Of a stretch of 57,819 bases of DNA, positions 1-8,611 are shown one piece after another. The notes beneath the pieces are model-generated. The model was not told the origin of the DNA and made no database searches. It saw nothing but the letters and a program-made list of their open reading frames with translations. The position numbers and the translations under genes were made by a program. Within the stretch, counting starts at the first letter, position 1. Each line of letters opens with the position of its first letter. This stretch comes from an uncultured Lachnospiraceae bacterium (GTDB lineage Bacteria; Bacillota; Clostridia; Lachnospirales; Lachnospiraceae), in assembly GCA_902781215.1 (NCBI GenBank), contig CACZIO010000012.1, forward strand, positions 1 through 57,819. The letters run 5' to 3'.

Positions 1-1
1 T

Positions 2-229
2 GCCAATAAGCAGCTTTCCATATTTGATATCCTTGGCGAGTCGGAGGAGACACAGAACAAGCCATACAAAGCGGTCGTTACTACTGTCTATGACAAGACC
101 GGTGACGGCGGCGTGGATATGTTGGATGTGGCGGAGCTGTTCAAGTCGGGAGAAAACGAGCTGACGGAACTGAAAGTGATATGCTACCTCCAAGTAGGAC
201 ACCAACCTGAAGACCAGCTTCTCTCGTAA
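2..229 (+). CDS. 3' end of an unrecognised gene (5' end outside window)
   Basis: Frame 2 is open from the first base to a TAA at 227-229 and encodes about 75 residues beginning NKQLSIFDILGE and ending EDQLLS. The visible part is acidic, with a GDGGVDMLDVAELF stretch. I do not recognise the family. Short proteins opening with a KQLSIFDIL-type motif are often carried on integrative elements of Clostridia, so a mobile-element origin is possible, but that is only inference. The start codon is outside the window and the downstream gene is 139 bp away behind a possible terminator. Confidence 0.5.
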   Translation, partial: ANKQLSIFDILGESEETQNKPYKAVVTTVYDKTGDGGVDMLDVAELFKSGENELTELKVICYLQVGHQPEDQLLS

Positions 230-271
230 ATAACCGGTGTCTGGAGACGGGGCCCGCTTGCGTTATTTTTT
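229..271 (+). terminator. possible intrinsic terminator after the partial gene
   Basis: AAATAAC, directly at the stop codon, is complementary to GTTATTT followed by further T residues. The loop contains a smaller GTCT/AGAC hairpin. The stem is AT-rich and modest, so this is a weak call. Confidence 0.35.
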
Positions 272-367
272 ACAACCTCGCACCTTGCCATCCGGCAGAT
301 GATTTGAGAAAATATAGTTTAACGGTTTATGAATCATTTCGCTTTTGCGGTTCAGGAGGTAATCAAG

Positions 368-1660
368 ATGCACAGATTTTTAAAGAGAGGATTGATTGCG
401 TGTCTGGCAGCCCAGATCTGCCTGACAGGTGTGACGGCTTTTGCCGCGGAGAAGGCGGCGGCGCCTGCCGATCCGACTCAAAAGGAAGCTGCTCCGGCGG
501 CGCAGCCTGCAGCACCTGCCCAGCCTGCGGCACAGCCCGCTCCCGCACCGGCGCCGAAGCCGGCGGCAGGGGTCTGGAAGCTGACCCAGATGACGCTGGG
601 GGAGAGCACCATTACCACAGAGAGTCTGAAGGAGTCCGAGGCTCTGGGCGAGGTCTGTTATATGGAACTTCGCGAGGACGGGACGGCCACCTTCTACAAT
701 CTGCCGGATGATGAGGACGGCGCCGGGACCTGGGATGCCGCGTCGATCGTGCTGGACAGCGGGGCGGCCGCCTATACGCTGGGTGCCGATAACAATACGC
801 TGAACCTGCAGGCATACGGCAGCACCATGGCTTTTGAGCGGACGACGCGCGAGGCGGTCTACGCCATTCTGGGCTACAAGGAGGGCGTGCTGGACGCAAA
901 TGTCAAGTATGTGCAGGAAGATAAGAAGATCCTGAGCACTGACGATGTCCGGGTGAAGATCACCGGTTATAAGGCCGACATGAAGGGCTTCACGGTCAAG
1001 CTGCACTGCGACAACAAGGGAGAGCACAAGACCGTGATCAGCGCGGACAACAGCGCCGTGAACAAATATAATATCGAGACCGCCTGGTCGGTCAGCCTGG
1101 GCAAGGATGAGAGCTGTGATTCGGAGATCCTCTTCCCGGTGCTGGAGCTGGAAAAGCTTGGCATTACTGCCGTGGACGAGCTGACCCTGCGGCTGTCCGT
1201 CTATGACGGCAAGGACGGGGATGTCCTGAGTGAGAATTCTATTGCCACCGTCTATCCGACCGGCAAGAAGGCGGACCAGGTCGTGGCACCGGAGCGCAAG
1301 CCTGTGGACAAGGAGGCAGTCGTAGTCAATGATGCCGCCTGCACCTTTATTCTGCAGGGTCCGGTTCAGAAGGACGCGGTTGCCAGCAGCATTCCCTGCT
1401 ATATCGAGAACAAGACGGACAAGGTGATCAGCCTGGTCCTGGAAAACAGCACGGTCAACGGCCAGCCGGTCGAGGGTTTTGTCAGCATGGAGATCCTGCC
1501 CGGCACCCGCGGTTACTCGAGTGTCCTGTACATGCAGGATGCGCTCGCGGCCAAGGGTATCACGGATATCACCGGGATCGCGGCGACGCTCAAGGTCTAC
1601 TCCAGACAGGAAAGCTCCCTGGAGCTGGTCTCGGAGGCGGCGGTCAATTACGCGCCGTGA
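368..1660 (+). CDS. secreted lipocalin-like protein with Pro/Ala linker
   Basis: A 430-residue exported protein. ATG 368 is chosen over the upstream ATG at 329 because AGGAGGT lies 7 bases before it and the product then opens with a classical signal peptide: MHRFLKRG, a hydrophobic core, and a likely cleavage at AFA-A near residue 26. A linker of Ala, Pro and Gln follows to about residue 65. The next about 100 residues (GVWKLTQM..., EDGTATFYN, GTWDA) look like the lipocalin-like beta barrels common in secreted proteins of Lachnospiraceae. The remainder looks like two beta-sandwich modules. There is no lipobox and no sortase motif, so it is probably released or loosely wall-associated. Ligand and function are unknown. 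It is convergent with the aminotransferase gene, with a repeat array between them. Confidence 0.8.
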   Translation: MHRFLKRGLIACLAAQICLTGVTAFAAEKAAAPADPTQKEAAPAAQPAAPAQPAAQPAPAPAPKPAAGVWKLTQMTLGESTITTESLKESEALGEVCYMELREDGTATFYNLPDDEDGAGTWDAASIVLDSGAAAYTLGADNNTLNLQAYGSTMAFERTTREAVYAILGYKEGVLDANVKYVQEDKKILSTDDVRVKITGYKADMKGFTVKLHCDNKGEHKTVISADNSAVNKYNIETAWSVSLGKDESCDSEILFPVLELEKLGITAVDELTLRLSVYDGKDGDVLSENSIATVYPTGKKADQVVAPERKPVDKEAVVVNDAACTFILQGPVQKDAVASSIPCYIENKTDKVISLVLENSTVNGQPVEGFVSMEILPGTRGYSSVLYMQDALAAKGITDITGIAATLKVYSRQESSLELVSEAAVNYAP

Positions 1661-1681
1661 GAACGTGCTGTAAAAACGCAC

Positions 1682-1834
1682 CGTGAAACCACCTGGGACG
1701 TATCTAACCGGTTCTTTTTTGAACCGGGAGAATCGCCCTGGGTGGTTCTTTTTGAACCAGGAGAAACGTCCCAAGTGGTTTCTTTTTGAACCAGGAGAAA
1801 CGTCCCAAGTGGTTTTTCCAAGTGGTTTTTCCAT
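1682..1834. repeat. dispersed GGGACG-type repeat, hairpin plus 34-bp tandem units
   Basis: Member of the repeat family described under findings. AAACCACCTGGGACG near 1684 pairs imperfectly with the CCCTGGGTGGTT segment near 1737-1748, with an inner CCGGTTC/GAACCGG stem. Two 34-bp units follow, starting at 1754 and 1788 with GAACCAGGAGAAACGTCCC, then a duplicated AAGTGGTTTTTCC. It sits between convergent genes and may also serve as a bidirectional terminator. Confidence 0.8.
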
Positions 1835-1854
1835 GTTTTCACGTATGCGATTGG

Positions 1855-3078
1855 TCACCTGAAGGGCAGGTCATTGAACACGTACTCATCCAGACGCCTC
1901 ATGGCCTCGCGTACCCGGGCTTCGGGGAGGGCGAGGTTGATGCGGAGGTTCCATTGGCCGTTGAACATGGCGCCGTCCTGGAGGGCGACGCCGACGTGCC
2001 AGCAGAGCTGTTCGAGCTCGGTCAGGGTCCTGCCGTTGGTCCGGCACCAGTGTTGGCAGTCGGGGAAGAGCATGTAGGTGCCTTCGGGCTCGAAGAGGGA
2101 TACGCCGTGGAAATTTTCACGGATGTATCGGGCGGCAAAGCGGACGTTGCGGGTCAGGACCTGGCGGAGCTCGTCGACCCACCGGGCGCCTTCGGGGCTG
2201 TAGGCACCGATGAGGGCGTGCATGGAGAGGACGTTCATCTCGTTGTAGTGGCTGAGGGAGGACTCCTTGCGGATCCGGTCCCGGAGGGTGCGGTCGTAGA
2301 TGATGTGATAGCTGCCCACGAGGCCCGCCAGGTTGAAGGTCTTGGAGGGGGCGTAGAGGGCCACCGTCCTGTGGCGGGCGTCGTCGCTGATGCTCTGGCT
2401 GGGGATGTGGGTGTGGCCGGCTAGGACCAGGTCGGACCAGATCTCGTCGCTCACGACCTGGACGTCATATTTTTTGAAGAGGGCGTAGGCGCGCTCAAGC
2501 TCTTCGCGCTCCCAGACGCGGCCGCAGGGATTGTGGGGCGAGCAGAGGATGGCTGCGTGAATGTGCTTGTCGCGCAGCTTTTTTTCCATGTCGTCGTAGT
2601 CCATGCGGGGGACGCCGTCTTCGTCGGGGACGAGGGACGTGTGGACGATGTTCCAGCCGTTGTTGCGGAGGGTGTTGGTGAAGCCGATGTAGGTCGGTGT
2701 GTGGACGAGGACGTTGTCGCCGGGGGAGCACATGACGCGAAGGGCACTGACCAGGCCGCCGAGGACACCATTCTCGTAGCCGATGCATTCTTTTGTCAGG
2801 CCCTTGACGCCGTTGCGATTGGTCTGCCAGCGGATGATGGCGTTATAGTATTCGTCTGTGGGTGAGAAATAGCCGAAGGCGGGGTGGTCGATCCGCTTAT
2901 GGAGCGCCTCTGTGATCGAGGGCGCGGTGGGAAAGTTCATATCCGCCACCCACATGGGGATGAGGTCAAAGCCCTCCGCGGGGGCCTCCGGCGCGAAGCC
3001 GGGGATTTTGCCGACGGAGTCCACGGCGATGGCGTCGCGCCCGTGCCGGTCCATGATGGTCGTGAAGTCGTATTTCAT
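1855..3078 (-). CDS. patB: PatB/MalY-type PLP aminotransferase (putative C-S lyase)
   Basis: A 407-residue PLP fold-type I enzyme. MalY/PatB proteins cleave cystathionine and other cysteine-S-conjugates to pyruvate, ammonia and a thiol in the cytosol. Visible family marks are PMWVADMNFPTAP near the N-terminus, CSPHNPCGRVW, DEIWSDLV and the cofactor-lysine motif SKTFNLAG. ATG 3078 is chosen because AAGGAAGG precedes it. The open frame runs another 60 residues upstream, but only through a degenerate 9-bp tandem repeat that would encode a His/Asn/Arg-rich string absent from the family. The exact substrate cannot be told from the sequence; a plain aminotransferase role is possible. The gene stands alone, transcribed toward the secreted protein gene. 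Confidence 0.88.
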   Translation of the reverse strand: MKYDFTTIMDRHGRDAIAVDSVGKIPGFAPEAPAEGFDLIPMWVADMNFPTAPSITEALHKRIDHPAFGYFSPTDEYYNAIIRWQTNRNGVKGLTKECIGYENGVLGGLVSALRVMCSPGDNVLVHTPTYIGFTNTLRNNGWNIVHTSLVPDEDGVPRMDYDDMEKKLRDKHIHAAILCSPHNPCGRVWEREELERAYALFKKYDVQVVSDEIWSDLVLAGHTHIPSQSISDDARHRTVALYAPSKTFNLAGLVGSYHIIYDRTLRDRIRKESSLSHYNEMNVLSMHALIGAYSPEGARWVDELRQVLTRNVRFAARYIRENFHGVSLFEPEGTYMLFPDCQHWCRTNGRTLTELEQLCWHVGVALQDGAMFNGQWNLRINLALPEARVREAMRRLDEYVFNDLPFR

Positions 3079-3106
3079 TGAGATGTCCTTCCTTGTTCGG
3101 TTCATA

Positions 3107-3262
3107 CGAGTTGTATGAGCTGAATGAGCTGAACGAGCTGTATGATTCGCACGATTTGTATGACTTGTATGATTCGTATGATGTGCAGGTTTCATATGAT
3201 TCGTATGATGCGCACGATTTGCACGATTCACACGATTCGTATGATGCGCGATTCGCATACGG
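3107..3262. repeat. degenerate 9-bp tandem repeat upstream of patB
   Basis: Within the gene-free stretch 3079-3511, about 17 degenerate units of TATGATTCG or variants (CACGATTTG, TATGACTTG, GAGCTGAAT) run head to tail. Because the period is a multiple of three, several frames stay open, which produces spurious ORFs on both strands. The rest of the stretch shows no clear gene. Confidence 0.85.
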
Positions 3263-3511
3263 CCCTCTTTAGAGGGCGGCTGTTAAGTCTGATGATGAAT
3301 ACGTCCGGTATTCTCCAGAGGCCATTGTAACACAGACCGCGGCGTTGCGGCGGGAGATTCTTTTCCTTGCGTGACGGGTTGCGTGACGGGTGAAAAGCAC
3401 CTACAATAGAGAAGATGAATGATTCTTTGTGCTGTCTGTTACGGAGCGCTCCGCTATTTGGGGAGGCGCGGATCCGGCATGCAGCAGTCACACGGGCAAC
3501 GGAGGTGTGTA

Positions 3512-3910
3512 ATGAGCAAAATTCATGATTTTCTGAACGAAGCAGGTGTATTTTTCCTCGCGACAACGGACGGTGACCAGCCCAAGGTCCGCCCGCTCGG
3601 CTTCCACATGGAGATGGAAGGCAAGGAGATGTTCGGCGTGGGCAATACCAAGGATGTTTACAAGCAGATGGTCGCCAATCCCAAGGTGGAGATCGTCGCC
3701 GCCAAGCCCGACGGCCACTGGCTGCGCTACACCGGCAGGGTCGTTTTTGACACGGATCCCAGGTACGAGGCGGCAGGCCTGGAGGCCATGCCTTCCCTCA
3801 AGGATATCTACAATGAGAAGACCGGCCTTCATATGGCAATCTTCCACCTCGAGGACGCGACTGCAGTCGATATCCCCATGATGGGCCCCGGCGAGGACCT
3901 GCTGGCGTAA
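3512..3910 (+). CDS. pyridoxamine 5'-phosphate oxidase-like FMN-binding protein
   Basis: A 132-residue small split-barrel protein. ATG 3512 follows GGAGGTGTGTA, a strong ribosome binding site; the longer open frame to 3419 has no such signal. The opening IHDFLNEAGVFFLATTDGDQPKVRPLG is typical of the PNPOx-like/general stress protein 26 group, which bind FMN or F420 and reduce small substrates. Further marks are GVGNTKDVYKQMVANPKVEIVA and RYTGRVVF. Length fits the single-domain members. No substrate can be assigned. A 12-bp GC hairpin at 4021-4052 follows the gene and probably terminates it. Confidence 0.85.
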   Translation: MSKIHDFLNEAGVFFLATTDGDQPKVRPLGFHMEMEGKEMFGVGNTKDVYKQMVANPKVEIVAAKPDGHWLRYTGRVVFDTDPRYEAAGLEAMPSLKDIYNEKTGLHMAIFHLEDATAVDIPMMGPGEDLLA

Positions 3911-4020
3911 TAACAATAACGCAGAGAATAACACAGAGAAATGTAAAATCGGATAGAGGCGGTTCTGTCGACAGCAGCCATCGGCGGCTCCGGCAGGACC
4001 GCCTGTCTGTTCAGGGATGA

Positions 4021-4052
4021 AGGGGACCGGAGAATCGTCCCTCCGGTCCCCT
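4021..4052. repeat. GC hairpin related to the dispersed repeat family
   Basis: AGGGGACCGGAG (4021-4032) is perfectly complementary to CTCCGGTCCCCT (4041-4052) around an 8-base loop, AATCGTCC, that carries the family core. It lies 17 bases before the ABC exporter start and after the PNPOx-like gene. There is no T-run, so terminator function is uncertain. Confidence 0.75.
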
Positions 4053-4068
4053 GGATGACAGGATCAGA

Positions 4069-6313
4069 ATGAAAAACGCAGATCATCATACGGAAAAACT
4101 GAATAGGAGCGGGCCTGGAGCACTGCGGTTTCCGACCAACCGGAGCCTGACCATGTATTTTATGCGCGGCAGCATTGTCTTTTTTGCGGGCAGTGCCGTG
4201 TTCGCGTGTCTGGTCTCGATGTTTGACCTGGTGATCCCGCGGCTGATCCAGTGGACAGTGGACGCTGTCATCGGCGGAAACCTGGCGTCTCTGCCCGGCT
4301 GGGCAGCCGGGGCGCTCGATCAGCTGGGGGGTGCGGACTACCTGCGCTCGCACCTGTGGCTGGCGGCGGCTCTGGTCGCCGGGGCGGCCCTGGGGGGCGC
4401 GGTGAGCCGGTACGGCTTCCGGGTCAGCAATGAGCGGGGGGCGGAGACGCTGATGCAGCGGATGCGGGACGAGCTCTTTTCGCATCTTTTGGCCCTGCCC
4501 TACGCATGGATCGGGGAAAACAGCACGGGGGATATCATCCAGCGGTGCACGTCGGATATCGATACCATCCGCGTCTTTGTCTCCGAGCAGCTGACGCATC
4601 TGCTGCAGGTCAGCATCATGGTGGTCATGTCGCTGTATTTCATGATCTCCATCCATCCCATGCTGACGGCGGCGGTGGCGGTCTTTATTCCGATCATGGT
4701 CATCAGCTCGCTCGTTTTTTACAGGCTGATCGGGGAGGAGTTCGAGACGGTCGACAGCGAGGAGGCGAGGCTGTCCGCGATCGCCCAGGAGAACCTGACG
4801 GGCGTGCGGGTGGTGCGGACCTTCGGGCGCGAAGAGTTCGAAAAGACGCGCTTCGAGAAGCAGAACCGGTTTTATACCGGGCACTGGATCCGGCTGATGC
4901 GGGTTCTGGCGGGCTTCTGGGTCTCCGGCAATGTGATCGCGACGACGCGCAATTTGACGGTGGTGGTCTTCGGCGTGGTTTTGTGCGTGCGCGGTGAGCT
5001 GACGGCGGGCGGCATGATCGCCTTTTTGTCCTACAATGCGCTGATGTCCGTGCCGATCCGGCAGATCGGCCGCATTATCGCCGATATGTCCAAGATGGAT
5101 GTGTCCGTGGAGCGTCTGCGCTACATCATGAACGCGCAGGCGGAGGATGACGGGGATGACACCTCTCCAAAAACTTCTGTAGAAATGTCTGCGGAACCTT
5201 CTGCTGAAACGCGCGCGGAACCTTCTCCGGAAAAGATTTCTGAACCTTTTACAGAAAAAAACGCGGAATCTTCCGCAGAGTCATCATCGGGCTATTCCAC
5301 AGAGAGGGGGAAAATCAGGGGCCATGGCTTACGGCCGCCCATGAACCGCGATATTGTCTTTTCTCATGTGAAATTCCGCTACGGAGAGGGCGCGCCGGAG
5401 ATCCTGCGTGATATTCATATGACCATCCGCACGGGCTCTACGGTGGGCATCCTGGGCGCGACGGGATCCGGCAAATCGACCCTGGTCCAGCTCCTGGACC
5501 GCCTGTGGGAGCTGCCAGCGGACGGCGGCAGTATTACGATCGGCGGGATCGACATTCGTGACATCGACCGCGGCTGGCTGCGGTCCAACATCGGCATGGT
5601 CCTGCAGGAGCCCTACCTTTTCTCCAGGACACTGGGGGAGAACATCGCGATCGCGATGAATCCGGAAAGGAATCCATCGACGGCACAGGAAGGACAGTTC
5701 GCCGGCTCCTTCGGAAATCGGTCTGCAGAAATGACAGAGCCGGATGGGAAGGAACCAGAGGGACGGTTCTCCGGAACCAGAGGGACGGTTCTCCGGCCCC
5801 TCCGGAAAACAGCCGGCTGAAATGACAGAACTGGCAGAACTGGATGAGAAGGATCTATCGCCGAAAGAAACAACAGCGGAAGAAAATGTGGACGCGGAAG
5901 TCCGGCGGGCGGCGCGGATCGCCAGTCTGGACGGGGCAATCGAAAAGTTTACGGACGGATACGACACCTTTGTCGGTGAGCGCGGTGTGACACTTTCCGG
6001 CGGCCAGAAGCAGCGCGCGGCGATTGCCCAGATGCTGGTGCGGCGCACGCCGGTCATGATCTTTGACGATTCCCTGTCCTCTGTGGATGCCGAGACGGAT
6101 GCCCGCATCCGCAGGGCACTGCGCGAGAATACGTGCGACGCGACCGTCATCCTGATTGCCCACCGGATCACGACCCTGCGGGATGCCGACGAGATCTTTG
6201 TCCTGGACGACGGCAGGATCGCGGAACACGGCAGCCACGACGAACTGGTCGCCCAGGGAGGCATCTACAGCCGGGTTTACGCCCTCCAGACCGGGGCGGA
6301 GCAGGCTTCATAA
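4069..6313 (+). pseudogene. ABC exporter subunit 1 (TMD-NBD), frameshifted by a 22-bp duplication
   Basis: First half of a heterodimeric ABC exporter. Frame 1 (4069-5820) gives an N-terminal six-helix membrane domain, Walker A GATGSGKST near residue 462 and the Q-loop LQEPYLFS, then stops out of frame. The rest of the nucleotide-binding domain (signature LSGGQKQR, Walker B, H-loop AHRITT) continues in frame 2 to 6313. The break coincides with two perfect copies of a 22-bp unit at 5751-5772 and 5773-5794. Removing one copy rejoins the reading frames exactly. Walker B ends in Asp-Asp (IFDDSLSSVD) rather than Asp-Glu, the degenerate site typical of one subunit in YheI/BmrC-type pairs. Two non-family inserts are present: a Glu/Ser/Thr-rich linker (about residues 360-415) and about 60 residues before the signature motif. 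Unless expressed by slippage or reversion, the product is truncated. Confidence 0.88.
5751..5794 (+). repeat. 22-bp perfect tandem duplication inside the ABC exporter gene
   Basis: Two identical adjacent copies of a 22-bp unit (GGAACCAGAGG + GACGGTTCTCC). Since 22 is 3n+1, the second copy shifts the frame by one. The unit carries the GGGACGGTTCT core of the dispersed intergenic family. Confidence 0.95.
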
Positions 6314-6329
6314 CTTTTTCCATTTTTTG

Positions 6330-6541
6330 GAAACCACCTGGAACCACCAGGGAAACCACCTGGGGGAAACCACCCGGGACGGTTCTCCCGGTATAAAAGA
6401 ACCATTCAGAACCGTCCCAAACGGTACAATGGCAGGCGGAAAAAAGGACCGGAGAACCGTCCCCGCGGTCCCAGCGCTTTAACGGCAGGCGGAAAAAGGG
6501 ACCGGAGAACCGTCCCTGTGGTCCCCTCGCTGTGGTCCCTC
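6330..6541. repeat. dispersed repeat cluster between the two exporter genes
   Basis: Fills the whole gap between the exporter subunit genes. It contains several AAACCACC starts, one GGGACGGTTCTCCCGGTA...AGAACCGTCCC hairpin, and two near-identical tandem units GGAAAAAGGACCGGAGAACC that include GGAGAACCGTCCC. It is non-coding. Confidence 0.85.
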
Positions 6542-6557
6542 GTGACAGGAAATCAAG

Positions 6558-8378
6558 ATGAGCAGAGAAAGCATAAAGACAAACGATTCAAAAAAGCACA
6601 CGCCCTTCTTCGGGATCCCGCTGATCATGCCCTATGTGCGCCAATATGTGCCCACGGTGGCGCTGATGATCTTCCTGGGCGCCCTGTCGAGTCTGGCGGA
6701 CACGGTCTTTCCCCTGTTCAACAGCTGGGCCCTGGATCATTTCGTGGCGGACAGGAACCTGCATGGTCTCCCTGTCTTCCTGGGTCTCTACCTGCTGCTT
6801 ATGGTGCTGCAGGAGCTGGACAACTATTACTGCCTGTATCAGTGCGGGCGGGTCGAGGTCCTGATCGACCACGACCTGCGCAATGCGGCCTTCGAACACC
6901 TGCAGACCCTGTCCTTCTCCTATTTCAACCAGAATAGCGTGGGCTACATCCATGCGCGGACCATGAGCGACACGGAGCGCATCGGGGAACTGCTGGCCTG
7001 GCGGATGATGGACGTCGTGTGGAATGTCTCCTACATCCTCTTTGCCACGGTCGTGATGATCGTCGTGAATCTCCGTCTCGCCCTGTGCGTCCTGGTCGTG
7101 GTGCCTGTCGCCGTCGCGGCCATCATGTATTTCCAGAAAAAAATCGTCGAGGACAACCGGATCGTGCGCGAGATCAATTCCCGGATCACGGGAAATTTCA
7201 ACGAGGGGATCACGGGCATGCGGAGCATCAAGACCATGCGGATCGAGGATGTCATGCGGCGCGGCTTCGCGTCGGAGACAGATAAGATGAAGCATGCCTC
7301 GGTGCAGACCGTGCGCCACAGCGCCATGCTGACGTCGCTGATCACCATGCTGTCGTCGCTGGCCCTGGCCCTGGTCCTGTGGGGCGGCGGAGCGCTGACC
7401 ATGGAGGGCATCGTCCGGATCGGGACCCTGTCCGTCTTCATGTCCTACGCCGTGGGCATGCTGAGCCCGGTCCAGCAGATCATCAACTCCCTGTCCTCCC
7501 TGATCTCGATCCAGGTCAACATCGAGCGCTTCACGGGGCTCATCGCGGAGGTCCCGGACGTGGTGGACACGCCCGAAGTCATTGAGAAGTACGGCGACAA
7601 TTTTCACGCAAAAAAAGAAAACTGGGAGCCCCTGCACGGAGAGGTGGAGTTCCGGGATGTCTCCTTCATGTATCCGGACGGCAATGAGATGGTCCTGGAG
7701 CACTTCAACCTGAAGGTGCCGCAGGGGACCAATGTCGCGATCGTCGGCGAGACGGGCGCGGGCAAGTCGACCCTGGTCAACCTGGCCTGCCGCTTCTATG
7801 AGCCGACGCAGGGCCGGATCCTGATCGACGGCCGCGACGCCCGCGACCGGTCCCAGCTCTGGCTCCACAGCAGCATCGGCTACGTCCTGCAGACCCCCTA
7901 TCTCTTCTCCGGCACCGTCCGCGACAACCTCCGCTACGGCCGGCAGGACGCGACCGACGAAGAAATCCTCGAGGCCCTGCGGGTGGCCTCGGCGGAATTC
8001 ATCGTCGACAGGATGGAAAAAGGCCTCGACAGCGAAGTGGGCGAGGGCGGAAGCCTCCTCTCCACCGGCGAGAAGCAGCTCCTGTCGATCGCCCGCGCCA
8101 TCCTGGCCGACCCGCGGATCCTGGTCCTGGACGAGGCGACCTCCTCAGTGGATACCGTGACGGAAAAGGCCATGCAGGACGCCATCGCCGCCGTCATCCG
8201 GGGCCGCACATCCTTTGTCATCGCCCACCGGCTCTCGACCATCGTCGGCGCCGACGTCATCCTGGCCGTCCGCGACGGCAGGATCGTCGAGCAGGGCACC
8301 CACGGCGACCTCATGCGCAGAAAAGGCTACTATTACCAGCTCTACACCCGCCAGTACGAAGAGAGCGTCTGGGCCTAG
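6558..8378 (+). CDS. ABC exporter subunit 2, ATP-binding/permease (intact partner)
   Basis: A 606-residue membrane ABC half-transporter with a six-helix N-terminal domain followed by an NBD. Walker A is GETGAGKST near residue 397, the Q-loop LQTPYLFSG, Walker B ILVLDEATSSVD with the catalytic Glu, and the H-loop IAHRLST. The signature motif reads LLSTGEKQ instead of LSGGQ. A non-canonical signature here and a degenerate Walker B in the upstream subunit are the complementary asymmetries of heterodimeric exporters such as BmrCD or TM287/288, where only one ATP site is fully active. AGGAA precedes the ATG at 6558. Substrate unknown; drug or lipid export is the usual family role. With subunit 1 frameshifted, this protein may be without its partner. 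Confidence 0.9.
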   Translation: MSRESIKTNDSKKHTPFFGIPLIMPYVRQYVPTVALMIFLGALSSLADTVFPLFNSWALDHFVADRNLHGLPVFLGLYLLLMVLQELDNYYCLYQCGRVEVLIDHDLRNAAFEHLQTLSFSYFNQNSVGYIHARTMSDTERIGELLAWRMMDVVWNVSYILFATVVMIVVNLRLALCVLVVVPVAVAAIMYFQKKIVEDNRIVREINSRITGNFNEGITGMRSIKTMRIEDVMRRGFASETDKMKHASVQTVRHSAMLTSLITMLSSLALALVLWGGGALTMEGIVRIGTLSVFMSYAVGMLSPVQQIINSLSSLISIQVNIERFTGLIAEVPDVVDTPEVIEKYGDNFHAKKENWEPLHGEVEFRDVSFMYPDGNEMVLEHFNLKVPQGTNVAIVGETGAGKSTLVNLACRFYEPTQGRILIDGRDARDRSQLWLHSSIGYVLQTPYLFSGTVRDNLRYGRQDATDEEILEALRVASAEFIVDRMEKGLDSEVGEGGSLLSTGEKQLLSIARAILADPRILVLDEATSSVDTVTEKAMQDAIAAVIRGRTSFVIAHRLSTIVGADVILAVRDGRIVEQGTHGDLMRRKGYYYQLYTRQYEESVWA

Positions 8379-8386
8379 GAACTGCC

Positions 8387-8552
8387 TGGGAAACCACTTG
8401 GGACGGTTCTGGCGGTACAAAAATCGCAAGGCAGAAACCACTAGGGAAACCACCGGGGACGGTTTTGATGGTACAGTGGCGGTAAAAAACCACGAGAACC
8501 GTCCCGGGCGGCACACTGACGGTAAAAAACCACGAGAACCGCCCCTGGTGGT
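8387..8552. repeat. dispersed repeat cluster upstream of holB
   Basis: Two forward half-units (AAACCACTTGGGACGGTTCT and AAACCACCGGGGACGGTTTT) followed by two reverse half-units starting GGTAAAAAACCACGAGAACC and ending in CGTCCC or CGCCCC. A hybrid of tandem and inverted arrangement typical of the family. Confidence 0.85.
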
Positions 8553-8611
8553 AGCGCTCCGGACTTCAAATGGCATGGAAAAAACCGCCCGCCTGCGTTA
8601 TACTGTAGGTC

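Noticed and set aside
380-1858. Long antisense ORFs opposite the secreted protein gene (and elsewhere, for example 6588-7868, 16699-17973 and 47706-49532)
   Set aside because: They mirror GC-rich coding frames, have no ribosome binding sites, domains or plausible composition, and lie opposite genes with clear homology.
1855-3258. Extended patB of 467 codons
   Set aside because: The extra 60 codons are translated tandem repeat; AAGGAAGG and the conserved start MKYDFTTIMDRHGRD favour 3078.
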